Positions 23,153 through 31,406 of a DNA stretch of 43,654 nucleotides are shown one piece after another. This DNA comes from Patescibacteria group bacterium. GTDB taxonomy: Bacteria > Patescibacteriota > Minisyncoccia > Phycocordibacterales > Phycocordibacteraceae. Made by a program: the position numbers and the translations under genes. The notes under the pieces were generated by a model. That model had not been told where the DNA came from, searched no databases, and saw only the letters and a program-made list of their open reading frames with translations. The stretch is taken from positions 1 to 43,654 of the forward strand of contig JAGWIS010000003.1 of the NCBI GenBank assembly GCA_028866135.1, in the 5' to 3' direction. Numbering within the stretch: the stretch's first letter is position 1; each line of letters opens with the position of its first letter.

Positions 23153-23797
23153 ATGAAAAAAACAATTGTCGTTTTTGCTTTTGTGTTTTTTAGCGTAGTG
23201 CTCACACCCCATTCATTTGCCGCAACGATTGCTGTCCCGTTGTCGCCGGCGCAAAGCGGATTCGTTCCGCTCGCGCCCATTCCGGGCCTTACCAGCATTA
23301 CCGATCAAAATAGTGCGGCGAATTCGGCGAATCTCGCCGTGTTCTTCAATAATCTGTATAAATTCCTCATTGGCATTGCGGCCGTGCTTGCGGTCATCGA
23401 GATCATCTGGGGCGGGCTCGAAATTTCGACCCAGGATTCCATAAGCAAGCAGAAGGACGGCAAAAAGCGCATCCAGGACGCCATCTTCGGCCTCGTCCTC
23501 GTCCTCTCCCCGGTCTTGGTCTTCTCCATCATCAATCCGAGCATCCTGAATCTCTCGCTCAACTTGCCGGCGCTCAATCTGGCTACGCCACCGATACCGG
23601 TAACGCGGTCGCCACTACCGGTAACGCGGTCGCCACAAAGAACCTCGAACTCTCAGGTGCTGGGCGCGCGAAATGCAGCAGCAACCTCGACTGTGCTGCC
23701 GTTCGTCGACGCGAATACCGGAGGACTCATAAATTCGGGAGAGCCTGGATATAAAAAATCAACGGCGTTGCCGGGGTTTTCCCCTAATTATCGGTAA
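23153..23797 (+). CDS. TrbC/VirB2-like exported membrane protein
   Basis: 214 residues. Signal peptide MKKTIVVFAFVFFSVVLTPH; then two membrane helices (LIGIAAVLAVIEIIWGGLEI and IFGLVLVLSPVLVFSII) joined by a basic loop, the VirB2/TrbC pilin pattern. The tail contains a 21-bp tandem duplication (23595-23636) giving PVTRSPLPVTRSP; in that stretch another frame reads more naturally (QSGYATDTGNAVATTGNAVA), so a frameshift pair is possible. The frame is open upstream to an ATGA overlap at 23006, but the signal peptide fixes the start at 23153. Confidence 0.78.
   Translation: MKKTIVVFAFVFFSVVLTPHSFAATIAVPLSPAQSGFVPLAPIPGLTSITDQNSAANSANLAVFFNNLYKFLIGIAAVLAVIEIIWGGLEISTQDSISKQKDGKKRIQDAIFGLVLVLSPVLVFSIINPSILNLSLNLPALNLATPPIPVTRSPLPVTRSPQRTSNSQVLGARNAAATSTVLPFVDANTGGLINSGEPGYKKSTALPGFSPNYR
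23595..23636 (+). repeat. Tandem duplication, 2 x 21 bp
   Basis: The 21-bp unit beginning TACCGGTAACGCGG and ending TCGCCAC occurs twice without a gap (23595-23615 and 23616-23636). The length is a multiple of three, so the frame is kept. Confidence 0.9.
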
Positions 23798-23800
23798 CAT

Positions 23801-25006
23801 ATGTCGAGAAAAAACATTTTGATCGTCTCGGGAATCATCTTTGTTGTGTTCCTCGGCGCGTTCGCATATTTCTACTTCTTCGCCGGCACCACGGGCGTCT
23901 CGGTCGCTCCGGGCGGAACAGGGCTTCCTTCGGCAGGACAAGCGGCCTTTCCTCAGGGCGGCGCGGGTGCAGGCACCACGACGGCCTCGGTGCCCGTACC
24001 GGTATCGGTATCGCCTCGGCTCGTGAAGATAAGCGCCGGGCCGGTTGTCCCGGGCGAGATCGTCATCGACAGCAAGTCCGCGACCGCAAGCTCCTCTCCG
24101 GAGGTCACCGTAAACTACATCGAGCGGCAAAGCGGCAACGTCTTTTCCTATAAAGTCGGGGCGGCGGCGCTTACGCGCATTTCGAACAGGACCGTTCCCG
24201 GCATCCAGACGGCCTCGTGGCTTCCGGATGGCTCGCTTGCTTTCGTACGGTATCTTTCTGGCACTGACTTCTCCACCGTGAACACCTATGCGCTCCTTGC
24301 AAACGGTTCTAACGGCTTCTTCCTCCCTCAGGATCTCTCCGGAATAGCCGTCGCATCCACAAGCATCCTCTCCCTCGCGTCCGGGGTAAATGGTTCCGTC
24401 GCCTCCGCTTCGCGCACGGACGGCTCTCACTCCGCAGCCGTCTTCACGACGCCGCTCTCCTCATTGAGGGTTTCCTTCGCGGGGAAGAACCAGTATCTCG
24501 CCTTCACGAAGCCTGCGGCACTGCTTCCCGGAGATGCGTTTCTCATCGACGGGTCGGGGCGCTTCTCCCGCATCGCGGGGCCAGAGAACGGACTCGTCGC
24601 TCTCGCGAGCCCGCTCGGAAAATGGATGCTCGTAAGCTCCGTCTCGGACGGCACGCTCCAGACGGAGCTCGTAAACGCCGCGACCGGAGAATCCCTCCCT
24701 CTTCCCGTCGCGACGATCGCGGATAAATGCGTGTGGACGGCGGACGACTCGACGATCTACTGCGGCATCCCGCAAAATCCTCCGCCGGGCCAGAATTATC
24801 CCGATGATTGGTACCAGGGTGCGGTGTCTTTCAGCGATCAGATATGGAAAATCCAGGTTTCGGGACGCTATGCGCAGCTCGTGCTTGATTTCTCTGCGGA
24901 AACGAATGGCCCCCTCGACGCCGAGGCGCTCGCGGTCGACCCCGGAAACACCACGCTCGTCTTCGTCAACAAGAACGACGGCTCCCTCTGGTCGTACCGG
25001 CTCTGA
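23801..25006 (+). CDS. Membrane-anchored beta-propeller-like protein
   Basis: 401 residues. One N-terminal helix (ILIVSGIIFVVFLGAFAYFY), a Gly/Ala/Pro linker to about residue 70, then repeated segments with WLPDGSLAFVRYLS, SPLGKWMLVSSVSDG, TADDSTIYCGIPQN and NKNDGSLWSYRL, typical of WD40/TolB-type propellers. Two cysteines lie close together (KCVW...IYCG). It begins 3 nt after the previous stop and is the last gene of the block. A role outside the membrane is inferred. Confidence 0.78.
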   Translation: MSRKNILIVSGIIFVVFLGAFAYFYFFAGTTGVSVAPGGTGLPSAGQAAFPQGGAGAGTTTASVPVPVSVSPRLVKISAGPVVPGEIVIDSKSATASSSPEVTVNYIERQSGNVFSYKVGAAALTRISNRTVPGIQTASWLPDGSLAFVRYLSGTDFSTVNTYALLANGSNGFFLPQDLSGIAVASTSILSLASGVNGSVASASRTDGSHSAAVFTTPLSSLRVSFAGKNQYLAFTKPAALLPGDAFLIDGSGRFSRIAGPENGLVALASPLGKWMLVSSVSDGTLQTELVNAATGESLPLPVATIADKCVWTADDSTIYCGIPQNPPPGQNYPDDWYQGAVSFSDQIWKIQVSGRYAQLVLDFSAETNGPLDAEALAVDPGNTTLVFVNKNDGSLWSYRL

Positions 25007-25010
25007 GATT

Positions 25011-25163
25011 AGAGTTCATTTCAAAACTCTGAGCGATGCGAGGGGTATGCTGCGGGAAAGGGCTCTCGGAGCCCGACGGGGCGAGAGCGAGCCGCTTTTT
25101 CAGCAGAAAAAGACGGCGTACCTTTCGCGCAGCATACTCGAGCGGAGCTTTGAAATGAGCTCT
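25011..25163. repeat. Large imperfect inverted repeat between convergent genes
   Basis: Left arm 25011-25061 (AGAGTTCATTTCAAAACTCT...GTATGCTGCG) pairs with right arm 25121-25163 (CGCAGCATAC...TTTGAAATGAGCTCT) with a few mismatches and gaps. Inside are hairpins GGGCTC-TCG-GAGCCC and CTTTTTC-AGCA-GAAAAAG. The right end covers the yidC stop codon. Confidence 0.75.
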
Positions 25164-25881
25164 AGGACATGAGCGTGCGCCGCACGTGCCGCTCCTGGAG
25201 CGCGCCAGCGAGATTGGTTGTGATGAAATACAGCGCGATCGCGCTTGAGGTCGTGTAGGAGATGGTGCCGATGAGGAAAGGGAAGATGTATTTGAGCTGA
25301 AGCCCCATCACTTTCTGGAAATCCCCTTGCATGCCGCCATTTCCAGAAGGCTTCATGGTCCCCGAGAGCGCCATGTGCGCCTGGAGGAATTGGGAGAGCC
25401 CGGCGAGTATCGCGAGAACCATGCTCTTGCCGGTCATCGAGATGAATCCGAGAAATTCGAAGGATACGCCGTGTGGGATGGGGGTAAATGCATAGAGCCG
25501 GGCCATGTTAATCGCGGAGAGCGGCTCGTAGAGGAATACCCAGTAGAGGGCGAGTAGCACGGGAATCTGGATGAAGACCGTGAGGATGCTCGCGAAGGGG
25601 TTCACTCGTTCTTGCCGATACAAAGCAAGTGTTTCGACCGCTTCTTTCTCCTTGTCGTCCTTGTATTTTTCCTTCAGCTCTTTGAGTTTCGGCTCGAGCG
25701 TTTTCATCGCTATTTGTGTGCGGGCTGCTGAGAGGGAGAAAGGGAGCATGATGAGCCGGATGATGACGGTAAGCAGGATGACGGCGATGCCGACGTCAGA
25801 GCCCGGCACGAGCGCAACGAGCGCGACGAGCGCGTTATAGATGGGATTATAGAAAACGGCGTGGAAGAAGGTTGAGATCAC
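25162..25881 (-). CDS. yidC: Membrane protein insertase YidC/Oxa1 family
   Basis: 239 residues, the short Oxa1-type form without the large periplasmic domain. Helps insert proteins into the membrane. Features: FYNPIYNALVALV, the conserved Arg in VIIRLIMLPFS, the charged cytoplasmic hairpin PKLKELKEKYKDDKEK, and IFPFLIGTISYTTSSAIALY near the end. GTG start at 25881; TAGAAT (25888-25893, minus) ends 6 nt upstream. It follows rnpA and rpmH, the usual origin-proximal order. The 3' end lies in an inverted-repeat element. Confidence 0.93.
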   Translation of the reverse strand: MISTFFHAVFYNPIYNALVALVALVPGSDVGIAVILLTVIIRLIMLPFSLSAARTQIAMKTLEPKLKELKEKYKDDKEKEAVETLALYRQERVNPFASILTVFIQIPVLLALYWVFLYEPLSAINMARLYAFTPIPHGVSFEFLGFISMTGKSMVLAILAGLSQFLQAHMALSGTMKPSGNGGMQGDFQKVMGLQLKYIFPFLIGTISYTTSSAIALYFITTNLAGALQERHVRRTLMS

Positions 25882-25895
25882 AAAGGTATTCTACG

Positions 25896-26207
25896 TTACC
25901 CGCGTATTTTAGAAAGGAGGGCCGCGAATTCCTTTTTGACGCCTTCATACGGCAGAAGCGCCACAGACGCCCGTGGGAATACGATGAGGGCGGAAGGGAG
26001 AGGGAGCCCTCGCATCGCTGCGAGAACCCGCCGGCGTATGTGGTGCCTTGTTACCGAAAGTCGTGCAACCTTTTTGGGCACGATAACAGCGTATCCTTCA
26101 GCTTCTTTCGGGAGAATAATTGAGAGGTGCTCTGAGGAGAGCCTTTGGCCGGAAGAAAGCGCTGCCGGAAAGGCGGAACGAGGAAGCCGTTGTCGGCGGG
26201 GGAACAC
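25896..26207 (-). CDS. rnpA: Ribonuclease P protein component
   Basis: 103 residues. Protein subunit of the RNase P ribozyme for tRNA 5' maturation. Recognisable by the central VIVPKKVARLSVTRHHIRRR stretch, the position of the RNR box; the usual Asn of RNxxKR is His here. GTG start at 26207, 4 bp after the rpmH stop. Sequence is diverged, but the place between rpmH and yidC makes the call strong. Confidence 0.9.
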   Translation of the reverse strand: MFPRRQRLPRSAFPAALSSGQRLSSEHLSIILPKEAEGYAVIVPKKVARLSVTRHHIRRRVLAAMRGLPLPSALIVFPRASVALLPYEGVKKEFAALLSKIRG

Positions 26208-26211
26208 GAAG

Positions 26212-26349
26212 TTAGACGGCGAGGCGCGCCCGCCCGATGCGGCGGCGGCCTTTCAGGATCTTGCGGCCCGAGCTGGTCTTCGTCCGTACGAGAAACCCGT
26301 GGGTGGTGGCGCGCTTGCGCTTCTTCGGCTGATAGGTTCGTTTAGACAT
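26212..26349 (-). CDS. rpmH: 50S ribosomal protein L34
   Basis: 45 residues: begins [19 protein letters not shown] and ends [11 protein letters not shown], with [12 protein letters not shown] in the middle, the entire L34 family pattern. ATG at 26349, TAA at 26212-26214. Divergent from dnaA with about 96 bp between start codons, the typical arrangement at bacterial origins. Confidence 0.95.
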   Translation of the reverse strand: MSKRTYQPKKRKRATTHGFLVRTKTSSGRKILKGRRRIGRARLAV

Positions 26350-26445
26350 GGTGGACGAAATTAATTTGTACACATGATACTAACAGGTTCTCCCCGAAAT
26401 GCCAGGGTGCCTTGCGCGACGAAGAAGCGTATACTCGAGGACATT

Positions 26446-27798
26446 ATGAACAAAGGGGATCCTCGAGAACTGTGGGAGTACGTCCTCACGCAAGTCGAGC
26501 TTTCCATTTCTCCGGCGAACTTCAATACCTGGTTCCGCAATAGCTTCATCGTGAAGATAGGGGAGGACGGCGTGGTGCACATCGGCGTGCCGAGCCAGTT
26601 CTTCAAGGATTGGTATCTGAAGAAATTCCACACCCTCCTTCTCAAGATCATCCGTGACGTGTCCTACGAATTCCGCAACATCGAATACGCAATCATGAAA
26701 GACGAGCATCGCCGAATCCCAAAAGAAACCAAGAATACGCGCGGCGCAATCGAGCTTCCTCTCGAAGATTTCTACATCAACAAGAGTGATAATTTGAACC
26801 CGCGCTACACTTTCGACACTTTTGTCATCGGATCGTTCAACAATCTTGCATACGCCGCCGCGCAAGCTGCGCTTGAGCGGCCGGGCATTACCTACAACCC
26901 TCTCTTCATCTATGGAGACACTGGCCGGGGAAAGACGCATCTCATACAGGCGATCGGGAACCATTTCAAGAAGCAGTACCAAGGACGGAAGGTTTTCTAC
27001 CTCACCTCGGAAAAATTCGTTGTTGATTACACCGACGCCGTGCAAGCGGGCACCGCAAACCGCTTTAAAGACAAATATCGTCAGTACGACCTGCTCATCA
27101 TGGATGATGTGCAGTTCCTTTCGAAGAAAGACAAGACCCAAGAGGAGCTCTTCCATCTCTTCAACGCGCTTTACGACACGAATAAACAGATTATTTTTTC
27201 TTCGGACCGCGCGCCCGCCGCCATACCCGACATCGCCGAGCGCCTCAAAGGGCGCCTCGCAAGCGGCATGACTGTGGATATCGGCGAGCCTGACCCGGAA
27301 TCAAGGATGGCTATTATTCGTAAAAAAGCGTCTTCGCACGGCGTATTATTGTCGGATGAGGTTGTTGATTATGTTGCGACCACGATCCACGGCTCGATAC
27401 GGGAACTTGAAGGGATGGTGAACAGCATCATTTGCCACGCCCAAGTGAAGGGATCTGCCCCTGATATCGCCGAAGTGCGTCAGTCGCTGCGCTCGTTCAC
27501 CCGTCCGCAGAAGAATATTTCGGTTAAGAATGTGGTTGATAAGGTCGCTGAATTCTATGGGATCGATGAAGAGAGTGTGTACGAGAAGACTCGGCGGAGG
27601 GAGGTGGTGCGTCCGCGGCAGATCATCATGTATATCCTCCGGGAGGATTTCCGTATCTCGTACCCGACCATCGGCGCGAAGCTTGGCGGGCGCGATCACA
27701 CGACCGTTATCCACTCGTGTGAAAAAATAAAACGTGAAATCGTTGGGGATAATGAGCTCGCACAAGAGATTCAAAATATCCGCACTCTTCTTGTATGA
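26446..27798 (+). CDS. dnaA: Chromosomal replication initiator DnaA
   Basis: 450 residues. Binds DnaA boxes and melts the origin. N-terminal domain I (LWEYVLTQVELSISPANFNTW), AAA+ domain with Walker A GDTGRGKTHL at 157-166 (canonical G-x-x-GLGKT, here GRGKT), Walker B LLIMDDVQFLSKK, and helix-turn-helix domain IV with signature GGRDHTTVIHSCEKI near 414. ATG 26446 is chosen: TATACT ends 10 nt upstream and AGGA lies in between. An upstream in-frame ATG at 26374 would add non-homologous residues. Confidence 0.96.
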   Translation: MNKGDPRELWEYVLTQVELSISPANFNTWFRNSFIVKIGEDGVVHIGVPSQFFKDWYLKKFHTLLLKIIRDVSYEFRNIEYAIMKDEHRRIPKETKNTRGAIELPLEDFYINKSDNLNPRYTFDTFVIGSFNNLAYAAAQAALERPGITYNPLFIYGDTGRGKTHLIQAIGNHFKKQYQGRKVFYLTSEKFVVDYTDAVQAGTANRFKDKYRQYDLLIMDDVQFLSKKDKTQEELFHLFNALYDTNKQIIFSSDRAPAAIPDIAERLKGRLASGMTVDIGEPDPESRMAIIRKKASSHGVLLSDEVVDYVATTIHGSIRELEGMVNSIICHAQVKGSAPDIAEVRQSLRSFTRPQKNISVKNVVDKVAEFYGIDEESVYEKTRRREVVRPRQIIMYILREDFRISYPTIGAKLGGRDHTTVIHSCEKIKREIVGDNELAQEIQNIRTLLV

Positions 27799-27909
27799 CT
27801 ATATACCTGTATACATCAACACTTTATAAGAAATATATGTCTCTAGAAAGGTTGTCATTACTTTGTATTTTGTGTTTTTCCACCTATCAACACCCTTAAT
27901 AAGAATCGT
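27799..27909. other. Candidate origin of replication (oriC), dnaA-dnaN interval
   Basis: An AT-rich 111-bp interval. ATCAACAC occurs twice, and TTTTTCCAC and CTATCAACA resemble DnaA boxes (consensus TTATCCACA) with one or two differences. There is no gene. The location between dnaA and dnaN is typical, but box matches are weak, so the functional origin could also be upstream of dnaA. Confidence 0.4.
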
Positions 27910-29010
27910 ATGATTATTTCAATAGAAAAAAATAAATTCTCTGACGCAGTGCATACCGTCTCGCGGTTTGCTGAACGTAAGAGCTCCACACTCCACGTTC
28001 TCTCATCGATACTTATCATCGCCGGAGATGAGGGGATAAAAATGCGCGCTACGAACCTAGAAACTGGCGTCGATCTAAAAATAGAAGGTGAGTGTACGAG
28101 TAAAGGTGTCGTTGCTATTCCGGCGATGGTACTACAGCAGATCGCCACCTCTTTCACACAAGATGGGAAAATAAACATAGAACACATAGGGGATATCATC
28201 TCGATTACGAGCGGCACGGGTAAAAGTTCTATAAAGACCGTCCCGTATGATGATTTCCCCTCAATACCATTCCCGGAAAATCCAAAAAACAGAATCATCC
28301 TTTCCGGGACTCTTCTTCGCACCCTTTTCACCTCCATAGCTTCATGCGCGTCCTCCTCGACTGTTCGTCCCGAACTAGCAAGCATTTATCTTTCCATCGA
28401 AGGAGGAGTTCTTACCGCGGTCGCCACCGACTCCTTCCGGCTCGCCGAAAAAAAGGTGCCACTCGTGAGCAAAGGGACGCAAGGCAGATTCCTTATTCCC
28501 GCGAAAAACGCTCTCGATATAGCGCAAGCGCTCCCCGACGCGGACGTTATAGTCTCATTCGACGAACACCAATGCGCATTTGTGAGCGATACAAGCATGC
28601 TTGTATCGCGGCTCACAAACGCGGTCTATCCGGATTACCGCCAGATCATACCGAAAGAATCAGTTGTTGAAGCGGTGATGCTACGCAAGGATTTCGAGCA
28701 GGCGCTCAAACGGACGACGATCTTTTCGGACACGTTCCAGAAAATACGTACCGGTTTCGATCCAAAGAAAAACCTCTTTTCTTTGTTCGCAAAAAATGCC
28801 GATATCGGAGAATCGTCGGAGACGATTCCAGCGCGTGTTTCCGGCAGCGCGCTCGAACTCTCGTTCAATCATCGCTACCTCTCTGCCGTGCTTGCGCTCA
28901 CGGGCGCGGAAAGCATCACGCTTCTTGCCGCCGGCGTCGGACGACCGCTCATTATAAAAGGCGTGGGCGACACCTCGCTTCTCTATCTGGTCTCCCCAAT
29001 GAACCAATAG
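27910..29010 (+). CDS. dnaN: DNA polymerase III sliding clamp (beta subunit)
   Basis: 366 residues, full family length. Processivity clamp. Features: N-terminal IISIEKNKFSDAVHTVSRFA, LETGVDLKIEG, DSFRLAEKKVPL in the middle domain, YPDYRQIIP, and the C-terminal LLYLVSPMNQ (canonical ...MPMRL). A near-perfect 41-bp inverted repeat (28579-28619) lies in codons 224-237, without changing the family length. It is convergent with the PBP gene, 3 bp apart. Confidence 0.95.
   Translation: MIISIEKNKFSDAVHTVSRFAERKSSTLHVLSSILIIAGDEGIKMRATNLETGVDLKIEGECTSKGVVAIPAMVLQQIATSFTQDGKINIEHIGDIISITSGTGKSSIKTVPYDDFPSIPFPENPKNRIILSGTLLRTLFTSIASCASSSTVRPELASIYLSIEGGVLTAVATDSFRLAEKKVPLVSKGTQGRFLIPAKNALDIAQALPDADVIVSFDEHQCAFVSDTSMLVSRLTNAVYPDYRQIIPKESVVEAVMLRKDFEQALKRTTIFSDTFQKIRTGFDPKKNLFSLFAKNADIGESSETIPARVSGSALELSFNHRYLSAVLALTGAESITLLAAGVGRPLIIKGVGDTSLLYLVSPMNQ
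28579..28619. repeat. Inverted repeat within dnaN
   Basis: TTTGTGAGCGATACAAGCA (28579-28597) is exactly complementary to 28598-28619 except for one 3-nt bulge (GCG). The centre CGATACAAGCATGCTTGTAT is itself palindromic. The encoded protein has no extra residues compared with other clamps. Confidence 0.85.
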
Positions 29011-29013
29011 GTT

Positions 29014-31176
29014 CTACGGCGTTGTTGTTGCGGTCTCCATTGAGAGCGGCACGGGGAGCATCACGCCGCCCGAGAAAAGGTACGGATGGCTTGCGTACCA
29101 CGCCGCGATTCCATACTCCCAATACTGGAATTGCGGATCGGTCGACGGGTCTGCAGGAGCCGGCCCTTGCGGGTTGTTCTTGTCGGTCCAGTAGAGGAGG
29201 CTGTGGGGCATGATGCTCCCTTGCTTGTCGGGAACACGCCAATTCCCTTGGAGCATGGGTGGGACGGAAGAAAGGATTGGACTCGGCTCGCCGAAGTACG
29301 TCTTCGGGTACTTCGATAGCGCGTAGGCCATCGCCGCATGCCACATCGGTGCCGCGATGAATCCGGCGATCGATTTCACCATCGGCGTGTTGTCGTTGTT
29401 TCCGGCCCAGACGCCGAGCGCGATTGAGGGCGTGTAGCCGATGACCCACGCGTCGCGCGTATCGTTCGTCGTGCCCGTCTTCACCGCCACATCGTAGCCG
29501 GGGAAGGAGAGCGGCGAGTCGAGCGGGTATTCGGGAAGTCGGGCGGACGCGTCGGAGAGCATCGCGGAGATGTCGCGCGCGACGCGCGCGGGCAGAACGG
29601 TCGAGGATTGCGGAGCGAATTGTTCGAGCACCTTCCCGTTTGCGTCATCGACCTCAAGTATCCCGGTCGGCGTATTTTTCACCCCGTCGTTCGCGAAGGC
29701 GGCGTAGGCGCCGGTAAGGTCGAGAAGGCGGACTTCGCCGCCGCCGAGCACAAGCGTGAGTCCGTACTGATTCGGGTCGCCGAGCGTCGTAAGCCCGAAT
29801 GATTTCGCGAGATTTACGGCATCCTGGATCCCGACAAGATACAGCACCTTGATGGCGGGGATGTTGATGGACTGGGCAAGCGCCGTCTCAAAAGTCATGG
29901 GGCCGCGAAACGCGCCGTCGAAGTTGAGCGGCGCATAGCACGGGGCCACGTTGTTTTCGGTGTCGGAGGGCTTGCAGGCGGTCGAAAATTGCGTCGGGAC
30001 GTCGAAGACGACCGTATCTCGCGTGTAGCCGCGCATGAGCGCGAGCGAGTAGATGAAGGGCTTCATGGTCGAGCCGGGCTGTCGGGAGGCGAGCGCGGCG
30101 TTGTACTGGCCGTCGATAGCGGTGTCGAAGAAATTGCGCGAGCCGACCATCGCGAGTATCTGCCCGGTCGGAGGGTCGATGGCCACGAGAGAGGCGTTTG
30201 AGGCCTTGAATTTCTTCTCATTATCGAGCGCGTATGCGTGTACTATGGATTCGGCCTTCACTTCGAGATCCGCGTCGAGAGTGGTGATGACTTTCAGTCC
30301 GGAAATAAGCGCCTGGGAACCATACTCATTCTCAAGCTGGTTCAGGATGTAAAACACGAAATGGGGGGCGATGATCGAGTTCTGGCCCGCGGGTGCGAAG
30401 GACACTTTCTCCGCCTTCGCGGCGGCATAAGCGGCGTCATCTATGAACCCGAGCGTGTGCATGCGTTCGAGCACGAGATCCTTGCGCGCCGCCAATTCGT
30501 CCTGGTGCGCGCCGTACGGGGAATAATAAGAAGGAGCCTGTATCATCGCGGCGAGGTATGCGGCTTCGGCGAGCGAGAGATCTTTCGCCGGTTTGCCGAA
30601 ATAAGACTCGGCGGCGGCCTCGATGCCGTAGAGCGTTCCGCCATACGGGATGTTGTTGAGATAGGTTTCGAGGATCTGGTCTTTCGAGTAGATCTGTTCG
30701 AGCTTAATGGCAAGCATCCACTCGTTTATCTTCCGGACAATGCTCTTCTGAGACGTCAGGAGCTCGTTCTTCACAACCTGCTGGGTGATGGTCGATCCTC
30801 CCTGGGAGAGCCCCCCGCTAAGCGCGTCGGCGAATATGGCGCGGATGATGGAGGTCAGACGGATGCCCCCATGCTCGTAGAAGCTTGAGTCTTCGATCGC
30901 GATAGTCGCGTTTATGGTGTTTGGCGAGATCGCGGAAAGGGGAACAATGTTGCGCTTCGCGTCCCGGTTGTAATCGTAGAGAAGCACTTGGCCGGTGCGA
31001 TCGTAAATTTTTGTCGACTGATTGATCTGGCGGGAGGAAAAAGAGCTTATGTCGGGAACGGGAGTGACTGCAACGGCAAGAAGGACGCCCCCTCCGACGA
31101 GAAGACCGAGCCCGAGAAGCGCGAGCACGGATGCAAAAAGAGTATGCCGCCCCCGGGCGTGTCGCCAAACATTCAT
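29014..31176 (-). CDS. Bifunctional penicillin-binding protein 1A family
   Basis: 720 residues. Polymerises glycan strands and cross-links peptides. Signal-anchor helix 13-37, GT51 domain with catalytic E95 in EDSSFYEHGG and GGSTITQQVVKN, transpeptidase domain with S369-T-M-K372, SIN in ALAQSINIPA and KTGTTNDTRDAWVIGYTP. The C-terminal 100 residues are Pro/Trp-rich. TAGCAT ends 6 nt before the ATG. Convergent with dnaN. Confidence 0.95.
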   Translation of the reverse strand: MNVWRHARGRHTLFASVLALLGLGLLVGGGVLLAVAVTPVPDISSFSSRQINQSTKIYDRTGQVLLYDYNRDAKRNIVPLSAISPNTINATIAIEDSSFYEHGGIRLTSIIRAIFADALSGGLSQGGSTITQQVVKNELLTSQKSIVRKINEWMLAIKLEQIYSKDQILETYLNNIPYGGTLYGIEAAAESYFGKPAKDLSLAEAAYLAAMIQAPSYYSPYGAHQDELAARKDLVLERMHTLGFIDDAAYAAAKAEKVSFAPAGQNSIIAPHFVFYILNQLENEYGSQALISGLKVITTLDADLEVKAESIVHAYALDNEKKFKASNASLVAIDPPTGQILAMVGSRNFFDTAIDGQYNAALASRQPGSTMKPFIYSLALMRGYTRDTVVFDVPTQFSTACKPSDTENNVAPCYAPLNFDGAFRGPMTFETALAQSINIPAIKVLYLVGIQDAVNLAKSFGLTTLGDPNQYGLTLVLGGGEVRLLDLTGAYAAFANDGVKNTPTGILEVDDANGKVLEQFAPQSSTVLPARVARDISAMLSDASARLPEYPLDSPLSFPGYDVAVKTGTTNDTRDAWVIGYTPSIALGVWAGNNDNTPMVKSIAGFIAAPMWHAAMAYALSKYPKTYFGEPSPILSSVPPMLQGNWRVPDKQGSIMPHSLLYWTDKNNPQGPAPADPSTDPQFQYWEYGIAAWYASHPYLFSGGVMLPVPLSMETATTTP

Positions 31177-31210
31177 GCGTATATGCTAGCACGCACCCGC
31201 TTTCGGAATG

Positions 31211-31315
31211 CTAATAGCTTTCTTCGTCCTCAAAAATTTTTTCCGTTTCTTCTTCACCCTCATCCATTTCGTCTATCTCCGGATCTTCGTCAAGCAAGAC
31301 CTCTTCTTCGTCCAT
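31211..31315 (-). CDS. Hyperacidic 34-residue protein (putative)
   Basis: Reads MDEEEVLLDEDPEIDEMDEG then EEETEKIFEDEESY; more than half of the residues are Asp or Glu. It has an ATG start, a stop, and CATATT ending 8 nt upstream, matching the leaderless pattern of this window. No family recognised. It lies between ruvC and the PBP gene on the same strand. It could bind basic proteins or cations, or be a chance frame. The flank 31316-31406 has a plus-strand GGTATAGT with no gene downstream. Confidence 0.5.
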   Translation of the reverse strand: MDEEEVLLDEDPEIDEMDEGEEETEKIFEDEESY

Positions 31316-31406
31316 ACGCTGTAAATATGATTAAAGCTGTTCCTTGCGGGGGTATAGTGGAACAAAAATTTTTATCGCGCAAGATACCCTCGGCACCCGG
31401 TGTGGA

